The notes below the pieces were generated by a model. It saw nothing but the letters and a program-made list of their open reading frames with translations, made no database searches and was not told the DNA's origin. Made by a program: the position numbers and the translations under genes. This document shows positions 42,432-51,569 of a DNA stretch of 55,642 nt, piece after piece. Source of the stretch: Candidatus Aegiribacteria sp. (GTDB lineage Bacteria; Fermentibacterota; Fermentibacteria; Fermentibacterales; JCC-6); the NCBI GenBank assembly GCA_021108005.1, contig JAIORS010000134.1, positions 1 to 55,642 of the forward strand, given 5' to 3'. Position 1 is the stretch's first letter. Each line of letters starts with the position of its first letter.

Positions 42432-44816
42432 ATGAATACAGCTGAACTATCCGGCCTTCTGGAAAGTGAAAGCGCCGGAATCTGGAAATGGGAATTGAAG
42501 ACAGGCTATGTGGAGTTCAACGAAGTCTGGGAAAATGTGCTTGGGTTTTCTTCCTCTGAAATCGATCACAATATTGATTTCTGGCTTGATCTGCTCCATC
42601 CCGACGAATCCGTTTATATCATGCATGAGGTTTTCAGGTGCAGGGATGGAATAATTCCAGTATTCCGTGCTACTCATCGCCTCAAAAAAAAGGACAATAA
42701 CTGGATCACCGTACTATCAATTGGCACTGTCGTTAAGGCTCAGGAGAATGATGAAACTGATTACTTTTTATGTAACCAGTTCATCGTTGATGATGATATA
42801 AACACTCATGATTATCTGCGGTTTCATCGTGATCTTGGAATTGCCCTCAGCTCAACAACTGATCTGAATACCGCTGTGCAGATTTCTCTGGAAGCAGTTC
42901 TGCAGTTCAATACTGTTGATGCAGGCGGTGTGTATTTACTTAATCATGAAACAGATACTTTTGAACTTATCGAATACAGAGGGTTACCGGATTGGTTTGT
43001 TGAGAACAATAAATACTATTCTGCTGGTTCCTCGATGGGTATGCTAATGAAAAACGAGAGAACCATCTATCTTCAGTACGATGAGCATTCACCTTTCCCG
43101 GAGGAGCACAACGAGACGGATCAAATGTCAATAAATGCTCTCCTGCCAATAAAACACCTTGGAAAACTTGAAGCCGTGCTTTTTCTCGCCTCCAGGACAA
43201 AAAAGGACATACCGCCATCCGTCTACGATGAAATTGAGGGAATAGTACAGAAAATCAGTGGAACTATAGGCAGAATCAGAGCAGAGAACAGAATGAGAGT
43301 CAGTGAAGAAAAACACAGGATTCTATTGGAACGGATAGGAAGCCCCATTCTTGCGGTTAATGGAAACATGAAGATTCTTTTCAGCAACATAGTACTTGAG
43401 AATGTTCTTGATAACAGATCAATTAATGGGGAATTGGTAAGTACCGTCTTTTCAGGACAACTGGAAAAAGTACTAATCCGGGAATTCGGAGAAGTGTTTG
43501 AAACAGGAAAGCCACGACATGTTCTGGTTGAACACGAAGATCATATCTGGAATGTATTCTTCTCATCTCTTCCTGATGGAGTTCTTGCTATATTGCAAGA
43601 TATCACAGCCTCAGAAAAAGCAAAGGAAAAACTCGATTTCAAAAGCAGATTCGAAAACCTTTTAATCGATATATCCACCGGGTTTATTGAAATGCAGGGA
43701 AACGCTCTTAATCCTGGCATTAACGATGCGCTTATGAAGGTCGGTACATCTATCCAGGCTGATAGATCGTACCTGTTTCAGGTTGACAATGCGGCCCGAA
43801 CAGTATCCAATACTCATGAATGGTGTGCTGATGCAATAGAAACCCATATAGATAATCTTCAGAATCTTCCTTTTACTTCCATTCCATGGTGGATAAGCAA
43901 ATTGACGAGACACGATACTATCAGCATTCCCTCCGTTGCAAACCTTCCAGAGGAGGCTTCAGCTGAAAAGGCTATTCTCGAACAGCTGTGCAATCAGTCG
44001 ATGGTGGCAGTTCCAATTGTACATGGCGAGAATCTGATTGGTTTTCTGGGATTCGATTCGGTTCACCGGGAAAGAACGTGGAGCGAAGACATCATCGATC
44101 TTCTCCGGATTGTGGGAGTCGCGATGAGTAATGCGCTTCTGCGAAATCGAATGGAAACCGAACTCAGGAATATGTATCTTAAAGCTGATGAAGAAGCCAG
44201 AATGAATGCTACTCTGCTTAAGGAAGTGAACCACAGGGTAAAAAACAACTTATCCGAAATTATCGGACTTCTTTACGCACAGCTGCGGTATACTGAGGAG
44301 ACAAAGAGCATAAGTGATTTTGTTCCCAGTCTAATAGGAAGAGTACAGGGACTCGCTACAGTTCACAGCATGCTGTCAAATTCCGGTTGGAAGCCTCTGA
44401 AGATCAGCGAGCTGGCCAGAGAAATAATCAGCGGTACCATATCCGTCAAACCGGGAGGACAGAGAGTATTCTCTACAGTACATGATTCAGATGCCAAGGT
44501 TAACTCGAACCAGGCTCATTCACTTGCGCTGATATTCAATGAACTGGTCAGGAATTCTATGAAGTACGCATTTAGAGACATTGAACACCTACGGATATCA
44601 GTGAATATTCATCAGGATGAGTCCGGTACGATCAGTATAAATTACCGGGATAACGGTTCGGGATTTCCCGGTGAAGTGCTCCGGATGGAAAAATCAGGAT
44701 TGGGAATTGACATTATTAGAAATATGGTTTCGAAAAATCTGCAGGGCGAATTGACTATGGCCAATGATGCCGGAGCGATAACTGAAATAACTTTCACTGA
44801 AAACGAAGTGATATAG
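42432..44816 (+). CDS. Soluble PAS/GAF sensor histidine kinase of the HisKA_2 type
   Basis: A 794-residue cytoplasmic kinase. Domains: PAS (about 1-125, GIWKWELKTGYVEF), GAF 1 (about 135-285, STTDLNTAVQISLEAV), a PAS-like segment (about 290-395), GAF 2 (about 400-560), and a HisKA_2 dimerisation domain with the phospho-acceptor His in LKEVNHRVKNNLSEII. The HATPase follows, with NELVRNSMKYAF, DNGSGFPG and GLGIDIIRNM. HisKA_2 kinases often work with partner regulators of the ANTAR or zinc-ribbon kind, and one such regulator starts 12 bases downstream. The gene is divergent from the Cache fragment; an AT-rich spacer between them should contain the promoter. Confidence 0.92.
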   Translation: MNTAELSGLLESESAGIWKWELKTGYVEFNEVWENVLGFSSSEIDHNIDFWLDLLHPDESVYIMHEVFRCRDGIIPVFRATHRLKKKDNNWITVLSIGTVVKAQENDETDYFLCNQFIVDDDINTHDYLRFHRDLGIALSSTTDLNTAVQISLEAVLQFNTVDAGGVYLLNHETDTFELIEYRGLPDWFVENNKYYSAGSSMGMLMKNERTIYLQYDEHSPFPEEHNETDQMSINALLPIKHLGKLEAVLFLASRTKKDIPPSVYDEIEGIVQKISGTIGRIRAENRMRVSEEKHRILLERIGSPILAVNGNMKILFSNIVLENVLDNRSINGELVSTVFSGQLEKVLIREFGEVFETGKPRHVLVEHEDHIWNVFFSSLPDGVLAILQDITASEKAKEKLDFKSRFENLLIDISTGFIEMQGNALNPGINDALMKVGTSIQADRSYLFQVDNAARTVSNTHEWCADAIETHIDNLQNLPFTSIPWWISKLTRHDTISIPSVANLPEEASAEKAILEQLCNQSMVAVPIVHGENLIGFLGFDSVHRERTWSEDIIDLLRIVGVAMSNALLRNRMETELRNMYLKADEEARMNATLLKEVNHRVKNNLSEIIGLLYAQLRYTEETKSISDFVPSLIGRVQGLATVHSMLSNSGWKPLKISELAREIISGTISVKPGGQRVFSTVHDSDAKVNSNQAHSLALIFNELVRNSMKYAFRDIEHLRISVNIHQDESGTISINYRDNGSGFPGEVLRMEKSGLGIDIIRNMVSKNLQGELTMANDAGAITEITFTENEVI

Positions 44817-44828
44817 AAAGGACAGATA

Positions 44829-45437
44829 ATGACTGAAAGAAGCGACATATCCGTTCTGGTTGTCGAGGATGATCATCTTGTATCCGAGATGGTGAAAGGT
44901 ATGCTAAAAGAGCTTGGATACAGTATAGCTGGAGAAGCTGAAGACGGGCACGAGGCTGTTGAGATGGTGAGATTGTTACATCCTGACGTAGTAGTCATGG
45001 ATATCAGAATGCCAAGAATGAACGGGATTGAAGCTGCCATTCTGATTCAGAAGCACTTCCCGACTCCGGTTGTTATACTGAGCGCGTACGAAACGGAAGA
45101 CCTTACAGATAAAGCTATCGAGGCAGGAGTAGGCGCGTACGTTGTGAAACCACCGAAAGCACTTGAACTGATGAGGGCAATTGAAGTATCTCTTGCGCGA
45201 TTCAGCGATATGGCCAAATTAAGAGAACAGAGTAACAAGCTGCAGGAGGCTCTGAGAAGAGTAAAGCAACTTACCGGAATACTCCCAATCTGCAGGAACT
45301 GTAAAAGGATCAAGGATGAGGAAGGAGAATGGCATACTCTGGAAGACTACATACAAAAACACTCAGAAGCAGAGTTCAGTCGCGAATTATGTCCGGTATG
45401 CAGAAAAAAATTGTATCCTGAATCCAATTCAGAGTAG
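44829..45437 (+). CDS. Response regulator with C-terminal zinc-ribbon-like domain
   Basis: A 202-residue regulator. The receiver domain spans about 5-125, with acidic pair in VVEDDHL, phospho-acceptor Asp in VVVMDIRMPRMNG and the conserved Lys in VVKPPKAL. A helix follows (about 128-155), then a Cys-rich module: CRNC at the start and CPVC near the end, inside ILPICRNCKRI and YIQKHSEAEFSRELCPVCRK. This module recurs at the C-terminus of many bacterial kinases and regulators and likely binds zinc; its role is unclear. AAAGGA precedes the ATG. Cognate partner is very probably the kinase 12 bases upstream. Its 3' end overlaps the convergent ferredoxin gene by 9 bases. Confidence 0.92.
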   Translation: MTERSDISVLVVEDDHLVSEMVKGMLKELGYSIAGEAEDGHEAVEMVRLLHPDVVVMDIRMPRMNGIEAAILIQKHFPTPVVILSAYETEDLTDKAIEAGVGAYVVKPPKALELMRAIEVSLARFSDMAKLREQSNKLQEALRRVKQLTGILPICRNCKRIKDEEGEWHTLEDYIQKHSEAEFSRELCPVCRKKLYPESNSE

Positions 45438-45935
45438 TAGAAAGCCGGTAAGAATCTGGAATTCATTGCTGCCAACCCGAATACGGTAGTTTCCGGAAGC
45501 TAAATCGGATAGATCAATCAGGGCTTCTCCGTCAGACGAAACAGTAGTCGATAACACAAGCCTTCCGTAGACATCAAATACCTCCACCTGATTGCCGACA
45601 GTTGCTCCTGTCAGGAGAACAAGCCCTGAGGAGGGGTTTGGCCCGAATAACAGTTGTTCTTCGGTTTCATCCCCCGATAGTCCTTCGTACCAGTATTTGT
45701 AAATCGCTCCGCGTATACAGTGGGGAGCGCAATTACCACACCCATTACAAAGGTCAGGGTCAATCACCGCATCAGGACCATCCATATAAAGGGCACCTGT
45801 CGTGCAATACGGAATGCAATTACCGCACCCGTTGCATATCAGTGGATCAACCTGGTATATCCATATTATTGCATACGTTAAAGGTACCAGTGTGAATAAA
45901 ATCGCTGCAGTAATCCATCTACTCCTGAAAAACAC
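45429..45935 (-). CDS. Exported or membrane-anchored two-[4Fe-4S] ferredoxin fused to a C-terminal sorting domain
   Basis: A protein of about 168 residues from the preferred start. It begins with basic residues and a hydrophobic segment (WITAAILFTLVPLTYAIIWI). Then come two ferredoxin motifs of the exact pattern CxxCxxCxxxC, CNGCGNCIPYC and CNGCGNCAPHC, eight cysteines for two [4Fe-4S] clusters. The C-terminal 80 residues are a sorting domain: FGPNPSSGLVLL, VEVFDVYGRLVLST and SGNYRIRVGSN. I prefer the GTG at 45935, which has AGAGGA upstream, to the ATG at 45971, which has no site. A bacterial ferredoxin with both an export signal and a sorting domain is very unusual. Confidence 0.8.
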   Translation of the reverse strand: MFFRSRWITAAILFTLVPLTYAIIWIYQVDPLICNGCGNCIPYCTTGALYMDGPDAVIDPDLCNGCGNCAPHCIRGAIYKYWYEGLSGDETEEQLLFGPNPSSGLVLLTGATVGNQVEVFDVYGRLVLSTTVSSDGEALIDLSDLASGNYRIRVGSNEFQILTGFLLL

Positions 45936-46192
45936 TGAGATACATCCTCTCTGGATTTCAGCCGTGATCATCGCGACAGTAATTGAAATATTAGCATGTT
46001 ACTTATCCAGATTAAAATATACTCCAAGGCATGGTGATTGAGCAATATCACCGTCACGTTTGATCATGCAACAGCAAACCTGTTCGACTTCATATGGTTT
46101 GCCGGATTATGCCTCTATGTTTTGGGATATAAGTGAGACTATATTTCATCAGTAGGAACTAAACTATTTTCTTTTGCTTCTGGAGGAATCAG

Positions 46193-47881
46193 GTGTTTTT
46201 AAGCAATTGTAACGGAACAATGATACTGGTAACGATTCTAGCTGTGTTCACTGTTTCTGCCTTCGGGGAGGAGCCTGCTTTCAGCCATGAGATTCAGCTC
46301 CCATCCCTTGAAGAAATGGGTCCCATCGACCGTGTGACAGATTCTGAAGTTCGCCTCACTCCCCCACCAAATCCGCAGGTCGGAGATTCGTGGATCTGGT
46401 ACCTTTTCACATGGGAGTCTATGCCGCCCCACTTCATACAGGACACGTGCGTGGTTCGCGGGAAGAGCGACCGTGGCTATGTAATGGTCAGAGACTGTGA
46501 ATGGAATGTAACAATAAATCAGGCTGATGTGGACTCCATCCTTGAGCACTGGGAAAACTCCAGTATCGGCCCCTATCCCAACCGGGGCATTTATGAAATT
46601 GACAGCCTCTCTTTCGGGGTTCCTCCGGACGAACTTGATAACGATCCACGTATTTACCTTATGTGGTACAACTTCCATGTAGCTGCAGACGGCTTCTTTT
46701 TCTACTTCGATGAGTATCCCGATGGCACATTTCCCGGTTATCCAAGCAACGAATGTGAGGTTCTCTACCTCAATACCGCAAGCTCGGGAGGCCCTTCCGG
46801 AGATTATATGCTCGCGGTAGCAGCGCATGAGTTCGAGCACTTGATCCACTGGAAATACGATGATGATGAAAGCACATGGGTTGATGAGGGTATGGCCGAA
46901 CTCGCAATGTGGTTTTACGGACACCCTGACGTAATCACATCGTTCAACAACCACCCCGACAACAACCTGACGGTGTGGGACGGTAACTGGGCCGATTACA
47001 TTCAGACCTATCTCTGGTCACTCTACTTCTTTGAGCGTTACGGCGGACATCCTGCTGTTTTCGCGCTGGTGCATGAGCCTGCCAATTCCATGGCCGGTTA
47101 CGATAACGTCCTTGATGATTTCGGCTATTCTGAGAACACCGATGATATTTTTATTGACTGGTCAGTTGCCAATTTCCTGGATGACACCAGTCTCGTAGAT
47201 GGAAGGTACGGTTATATCGGTGATGATCTTCCCCCATTTTACGCAAAAACATATTCATCGTATCCTGTGGCTGCCAATGGGACAGTAAATAACTGGGCGA
47301 CAGACTACTACCGTTTTGAAGTTATCTCTATCGAGAATCTCACGCTTACTTTTGACGGTTCCGATAGCAACAAATTCGGTGTTCGGGTGTTGTTTCTTCG
47401 TCCAGACTCCATCGTGGTTCTTCCGATGACTCTTGATGAGCCAACACAAAGCGGATCACTTGAAATAAACAACCTAACCAATCCCCTCGACCAGATTGTT
47501 CTTGTTATAGCCAGTGTTTCAAGTTCCGGTGGCCCTGATTATCAGTTCACCGCATATGATCCTCTTGGAATTTCTATTGATCCATCACAACTCACAACAA
47601 ATATCGATCTCATCCTTACTCCGAACCCATTCAGCAGCGTTGTTGATATTCAGTTGAACTGGAACGGTACTATCGCGGCTGCAAATCCGACGATCGATAT
47701 TTACGATCTGCAGGGGAGAATCGTTCAGAGGCTCACAGCTGATGTTCTTTCAGATGGAGAGGCATCGGTTCAGTGGAACGGAGACATTCAGGCCGGTACT
47801 CACGCTAATGCGGGCATCTACTACGCCCGTGCCAGAGTGGGCTCTGCTCAGTGTGTGGCAAAACTGTTACTGCTCCCGTAA
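46193..47881 (+). CDS. Secreted zinc metalloprotease with sorting domain
   Basis: A 562-residue exported protein. The signal peptide is followed by a propeptide-like region, then a zincin domain with H212-E213-F-E-H216 (VAAHEFEHLIHW) and a second Glu in WVDEGMAEL, E232, the expected third ligand or support residue. This is the pattern of M30/M6-like neutral metallopeptidases. After a beta-rich region (about 360-480) comes an FCB-type sorting domain, LTPNPFSSVVDIQL then IDIYDLQGRIVQRL and GIYYARARVG. The start is a GTG at 46193 with a strong GGAGGA upstream. A perfect hairpin lies after the stop. It is likely a surface-attached or released protease. Confidence 0.88.
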   Translation: MFLSNCNGTMILVTILAVFTVSAFGEEPAFSHEIQLPSLEEMGPIDRVTDSEVRLTPPPNPQVGDSWIWYLFTWESMPPHFIQDTCVVRGKSDRGYVMVRDCEWNVTINQADVDSILEHWENSSIGPYPNRGIYEIDSLSFGVPPDELDNDPRIYLMWYNFHVAADGFFFYFDEYPDGTFPGYPSNECEVLYLNTASSGGPSGDYMLAVAAHEFEHLIHWKYDDDESTWVDEGMAELAMWFYGHPDVITSFNNHPDNNLTVWDGNWADYIQTYLWSLYFFERYGGHPAVFALVHEPANSMAGYDNVLDDFGYSENTDDIFIDWSVANFLDDTSLVDGRYGYIGDDLPPFYAKTYSSYPVAANGTVNNWATDYYRFEVISIENLTLTFDGSDSNKFGVRVLFLRPDSIVVLPMTLDEPTQSGSLEINNLTNPLDQIVLVIASVSSSGGPDYQFTAYDPLGISIDPSQLTTNIDLILTPNPFSSVVDIQLNWNGTIAAANPTIDIYDLQGRIVQRLTADVLSDGEASVQWNGDIQAGTHANAGIYYARARVGSAQCVAKLLLLP

Positions 47882-47917
47882 CCTGCACCCGCCTGATGTT
47901 TCCGGTAAAATAGATGT

Positions 47918-47945
47918 GGGGATATGGCATAACTGCCATATCCCC
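47918..47945. terminator. Bidirectional terminator hairpin
   Basis: A perfect 12-bp stem (GGGGATATGGCA at 47918-47929, TGCCATATCCCC at 47934-47945) closes a TAAC loop. It sits between the convergent metalloprotease gene (plus) and secreted-protein gene (minus). TTCTT follows on the plus strand. Confidence 0.8.
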
Positions 47946-47968
47946 TTCTTATCTTAGATGCTACTCGC

Positions 47969-48778
47969 TTAGAATATCGTCTTTATTGTAGCCCAGGTTT
48001 CATTATCGAGGGCACCTGAATTGTTTTCAAGTATGAATGGAAGTCCCTTTGGCTCCAGTGAAGCGCTATCGTCTATAGGATTCCACATGGAATCGAAATA
48101 CTGAATAGCATCCCCGGTGTTCAGTTGGCCGTTTATTGTAACAGGTGGAGTCCAGGGACCTGATGACCCGGTTCCATCAAGCTGCCAGACAAGGAAGTAT
48201 GTTCCCTCCGATAGGACTATAGGAGATGCAAACTCACATACATTGGCCATAATGGGTCTATCGGTACTTGTGCCCGAAGTGGGAGGTTTAACTCTGTAAC
48301 AGTTCATCCATGACGAAGAAGTCATGACATCAGTGAAAAGATCGCCATAAACGGATGTACTTGTTTCGGGGTGTCCGTCGAATATTTCTATATAACATTC
48401 GAGGATAGTTGATGGAGGTCCGGAACCTGTCTGGTAGCCAAACACCGTTAAGGTACTAATTTCCCACGTTTCTCCTGATGGAACCGTGAAGTCATCAGCC
48501 AGCCTGATATCTGCTCCCCACTGGCAACCGAAACCGTTAACAACCTCCGAAGCGTCCACAATGGATTCGTCAGCTCCGCCAACACCCGTTCCGACACTTG
48601 TAACGAGGGGACCGTTATCCCACAGGACATCCTTGGGTCCATCCCAGATGGGCCCGGCATTGCCACTTTCGGAAATATCTGCAGGAAGAGTAGCTCCTGT
48701 ATCCTCAGTGGTCTCGCTTGCAATTGCAGGAATGACCAGCAACAGCGAAACGAGAATCGAAAGTGCCACAGTTTTCAT
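47969..48778 (-). CDS. Secreted protein ending in W-A-T-I-K-T-I-F
   Basis: A 269-residue exported protein with signal peptide MKTVALSILVSLLLVIPAIA. The body starts with a low-complexity acidic stretch, then a beta-rich domain of the kind seen in many secreted proteins with choice-of-anchor ends: VLWDNGPLVTSVGTGVGGAD, then RLADDFTVPSGETWEIS and TLTVFGYQTGSG. No catalytic motif is seen. The last eight residues share the pattern of the secreted protein at 24185-24880, W-x-x-[IV]-K-x-[LI]-F, suggesting a common short sorting tail. AAGGAG precedes the ATG. A terminator hairpin follows the stop. Confidence 0.82.
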   Translation of the reverse strand: MKTVALSILVSLLLVIPAIASETTEDTGATLPADISESGNAGPIWDGPKDVLWDNGPLVTSVGTGVGGADESIVDASEVVNGFGCQWGADIRLADDFTVPSGETWEISTLTVFGYQTGSGPPSTILECYIEIFDGHPETSTSVYGDLFTDVMTSSSWMNCYRVKPPTSGTSTDRPIMANVCEFASPIVLSEGTYFLVWQLDGTGSSGPWTPPVTINGQLNTGDAIQYFDSMWNPIDDSASLEPKGLPFILENNSGALDNETWATIKTIF

Positions 48779-49040
48779 CTTTCACTCCTTTTTTGTTTAA
48801 TGGATCGTAACGAACCCTGTCAAAAGGCTTATTTCTTTATAATACTACTATACTAAATCGTATCCGTTTCTGCATCTTTTTTATCAACAGAATAATTGTA
48901 ATACTATTTAGAACCTTTACCGTCAATGAATGATGCTAATAAAACAGCCTGTTGAACAGGGTAATTGCTATGAAGAATCCGGAAATACTGGATTGATTAT
49001 CAGAAACCACTTCACCATTATCAGACAAGGAGACCATACT

Positions 49041-51365
49041 TTGAAAAATGTAGCATTGAATACAAGTCGATGGAGTAGATGTACTTCGTCCGGAGTCCTT
49101 CTGCAGATGTTTGTTCTTCTTGCAGTGACATCGATAGCCGCTGCCTATTCAGGGAGTCTGGTGGTAAGTCTCCATTCCGGAGAGTATGAAATAGTTCAAA
49201 ATCTCGATGGTCACAGAATAGAGATGGAAGGCTTCAGCCAGCTGATGACCCCCGGAAAGCCCATGCTTCCCATGAAACGATTCCAGATTCTGCTTCCCCC
49301 GGGCGCCAGAGCGGTATCTGTGGACGTGATCGGTTCCGGTGCAGATGAATTACCCTCTTATTACGACATTCAGCCATTCGAGGGAGTTCTCCCTCTTCTC
49401 AACACACCGTATCTGGAAGAAGAGCTTGTCAGGCTTGATGAAGAGTGGCATGCAAACCACGAAATCGTTTACCTCAGTGACCAACCGTATCCTGACAGGA
49501 TCGCCTGGCTATCCGGAGCAGGCACCCTTCGCAAATACTCTTATGCATCGATAGCTTTCTGCCCGATCACCTATCATCCGATTTCCCGGCGGCTTATTTA
49601 CCATGATCGTGTTGATGTAGCCATTAACTACACGCTGCCTGACGAGGGAGATGCCGAGGCGGAGCATATAGAGCGACTCCTTGCAGACTGCGTTGCCGAT
49701 GAAAGGGCAGAGCGGCTTTTTATCAACTACCGGACATTCGCCGGACAATACACTTCCAGCAGAATTGAGGCGCAATTTGACGATCTGTACGATTACGTTA
49801 TCGTAACCACCAGCGACCTGATCGGCTCTGTTACATCATCCGCTTTTCCCGCATGGAAGGCGGAACTCGGGTACAGTCTGAAAACCGTTCTTACAACCGA
49901 CCCTTTGATAGCTGATCAGCCGGGTGTGGATCTGGAGGAGCAGATAAGGAACTTCCTCAGGGAGTACTACGGGCTATGGGGAATTGAATATGTACTCTTT
50001 GTAGGTGACTATGCCACAGTCCCGATGCGTATATGCTATCCTGACTCGTCTTTTCACGTATATGATCCGTCCAATCCAAATCTTTTCGCGCCAGGTACGC
50101 CCACCGACCAGTACTACACAGACTTGTCCTATCCTGATTCGCTGTCCTGGGATCTGGACGGAGATGGATTTGTCGGTGAGTACAACCAGGATCTTCCCGA
50201 CTTTCTTCCGGAGATCTATGTTGGAAGGATTCCGGTGAATGACACCGGTCGTATTACGTACACCCTTAATAAAACCGTTACTTTTGAGCAGGATGCCGGG
50301 AGCTGGAAAAAGAATGTTCTCCATCCGACCACCATTCTGTTTTTTGAGAATCAGAATTTCAGCGGATATCCGTTTATTGACGGAGCTTCTGTGATAGACT
50401 CCATCGAAACCGGTCTTATGGACGGCTGGAATATCACACACATGAGTGAACAGTTTGGTATCGTGACATCTCTGTTCGATTGGCCAGCTGTGAGTGAGGG
50501 TGTATTTATCAATCATTGGCGCAACGGCCAGTTTGCGGTGGTCAACTGGTCAGGACATGGCTGGTCTAACAGTGTCTCTCGGTCGGTTTGGGAATGGGAT
50601 GACGGTGATGGTGTTCCCGAATCGAGTAATGGAGAGTTTTATAACCTCTCGTTGCTTAACACTGTTACTTCAACCAATCTGGATGATGATTATCCTTCGG
50701 TTGTATTTGCGATCTCGTGCAATGTGGGTTATCCTGAACCAAACGCATGGGGGAACCTGGGCATTGACCTTGCAACTAAACCGGGGTCTGGCTCAGCGGT
50801 AGGCATGGTGAGCGCTTCGAGACCTTCGGCTATCTCGTCAGACTGGAAAAATAACCCCGGCGGAGCGGAGCAGATATGCTTCGATTTCAACCGTTACCTT
50901 ATAAGTGAAGGCGAGCATGTGGGAGTTGCCCTGTACGACGGCAAGTACGATGCTACGACCGTTTACGGCTGGTCACATATCTACGAGTACGGGAATCTAT
51001 ACAATGTCAACCTTTTTGGTGATCCATCTCTGGAGGTTGCAGGCTACCCGACCGGTATTGAGGGGGGGGAAACAGCTCCGGGAATGATGCCCCCTTCTCT
51101 TTTCCCTGCATATCCCAATCCGTTCACGTCATCGACAGCATTACGTCTTACCCTGCCGACTTCAAGCAAGGTGCTTGCTGTGGTTTACGATATAAGCGGC
51201 AGGCAGGTTGCATCGCTTATGGAAGAAATGCGTCCCGCCGGAGAGCTGCTGCTCTTCTGGGATGGCAGAGACAACTCCGGAGAATCGCTTGGGCAGGGTA
51301 TCTATTTTGCAGTTATCACAGTTGGTAATCATCAGGCAGTTCGGAGAATGATGCTGTTAAGGTGA
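49041..51365 (+). CDS. Gingipain-like C25 peptidase with propeptide and sorting domain
   Basis: A protein of 774 residues from the chosen TTG at 49041, which has AAGGAG eight bases upstream and gives a clean signal peptide (LLQMFVLLAVTSIAAA). A propeptide of the C25 type follows (PGKPMLPMKRFQILLPPGA). The catalytic domain has His506 in NWSGHGWSN and Cys560 in VFAISCNVGY, the C25 dyad. The C-terminal 85 residues are a sorting domain: PAYPNPFTSSTALRL, then VVYDISGRQVASL and GIYFAVITVG. In Bacteroidetes, C25 enzymes are Arg/Lys proteases (gingipains) or the PorU sortase. Since this one carries its own sorting tail, I favour a cargo protease. Specificity is not predictable. Confidence 0.9.
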   Translation: MKNVALNTSRWSRCTSSGVLLQMFVLLAVTSIAAAYSGSLVVSLHSGEYEIVQNLDGHRIEMEGFSQLMTPGKPMLPMKRFQILLPPGARAVSVDVIGSGADELPSYYDIQPFEGVLPLLNTPYLEEELVRLDEEWHANHEIVYLSDQPYPDRIAWLSGAGTLRKYSYASIAFCPITYHPISRRLIYHDRVDVAINYTLPDEGDAEAEHIERLLADCVADERAERLFINYRTFAGQYTSSRIEAQFDDLYDYVIVTTSDLIGSVTSSAFPAWKAELGYSLKTVLTTDPLIADQPGVDLEEQIRNFLREYYGLWGIEYVLFVGDYATVPMRICYPDSSFHVYDPSNPNLFAPGTPTDQYYTDLSYPDSLSWDLDGDGFVGEYNQDLPDFLPEIYVGRIPVNDTGRITYTLNKTVTFEQDAGSWKKNVLHPTTILFFENQNFSGYPFIDGASVIDSIETGLMDGWNITHMSEQFGIVTSLFDWPAVSEGVFINHWRNGQFAVVNWSGHGWSNSVSRSVWEWDDGDGVPESSNGEFYNLSLLNTVTSTNLDDDYPSVVFAISCNVGYPEPNAWGNLGIDLATKPGSGSAVGMVSASRPSAISSDWKNNPGGAEQICFDFNRYLISEGEHVGVALYDGKYDATTVYGWSHIYEYGNLYNVNLFGDPSLEVAGYPTGIEGGETAPGMMPPSLFPAYPNPFTSSTALRLTLPTSSKVLAVVYDISGRQVASLMEEMRPAGELLLFWDGRDNSGESLGQGIYFAVITVGNHQAVRRMMLLR

Positions 51366-51487
51366 TACCCAGCTGACCGTCCCTCTTCTCTGGCTACGGT
51401 AATGATGATCTCATCACTTCCGCCCAAATCACTCCAGTTGGTTATCTCACCTTCGAAGATGCCTCTGATAGCATCCATTGAAAGCTC
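51366..51487 (-). pseudogene. Fragment of a PstS-like phosphate-binding protein gene
   Basis: One frame on the minus strand encodes ELSMDAIRGIFEGEITNWSD, continuing LGGSDEIIITVAREEGRSAG. This matches the conserved core of PstS-type periplasmic phosphate-binding proteins, which read L-R-x-I-F-x-G-x-I-x-N-W-S-x-x-G-G ... R-E-E-G-S-G-T-R. A stop codon lies directly before the fragment, and the text loses similarity after about 40 residues; the frame then runs into the antisense end of the C25 gene and stops at 51332. It is most likely a decayed remnant next to the rRNA operon terminator. Confidence 0.6.
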
Positions 51488-51516
51488 ATATTACCCTCCT
51501 ATGCGTGAACTGAACG

Positions 51517-51550
51517 AGAAAACCCCCGGGAGGGTTGGAAACCCGGGGGT
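51517..51550 (-). terminator. Terminator of the rRNA operon
   Basis: Arms ACCCCCGGG (51522-51530) and CCCGGGGGT (51542-51550) form a 9-bp GC-rich stem. Read on the minus strand it is followed by TTTTC. It lies about 20 bases past the 5S 3' end. Confidence 0.85.
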
Positions 51551-51569
51551 CTTCTTTGCGAAATTAAAG

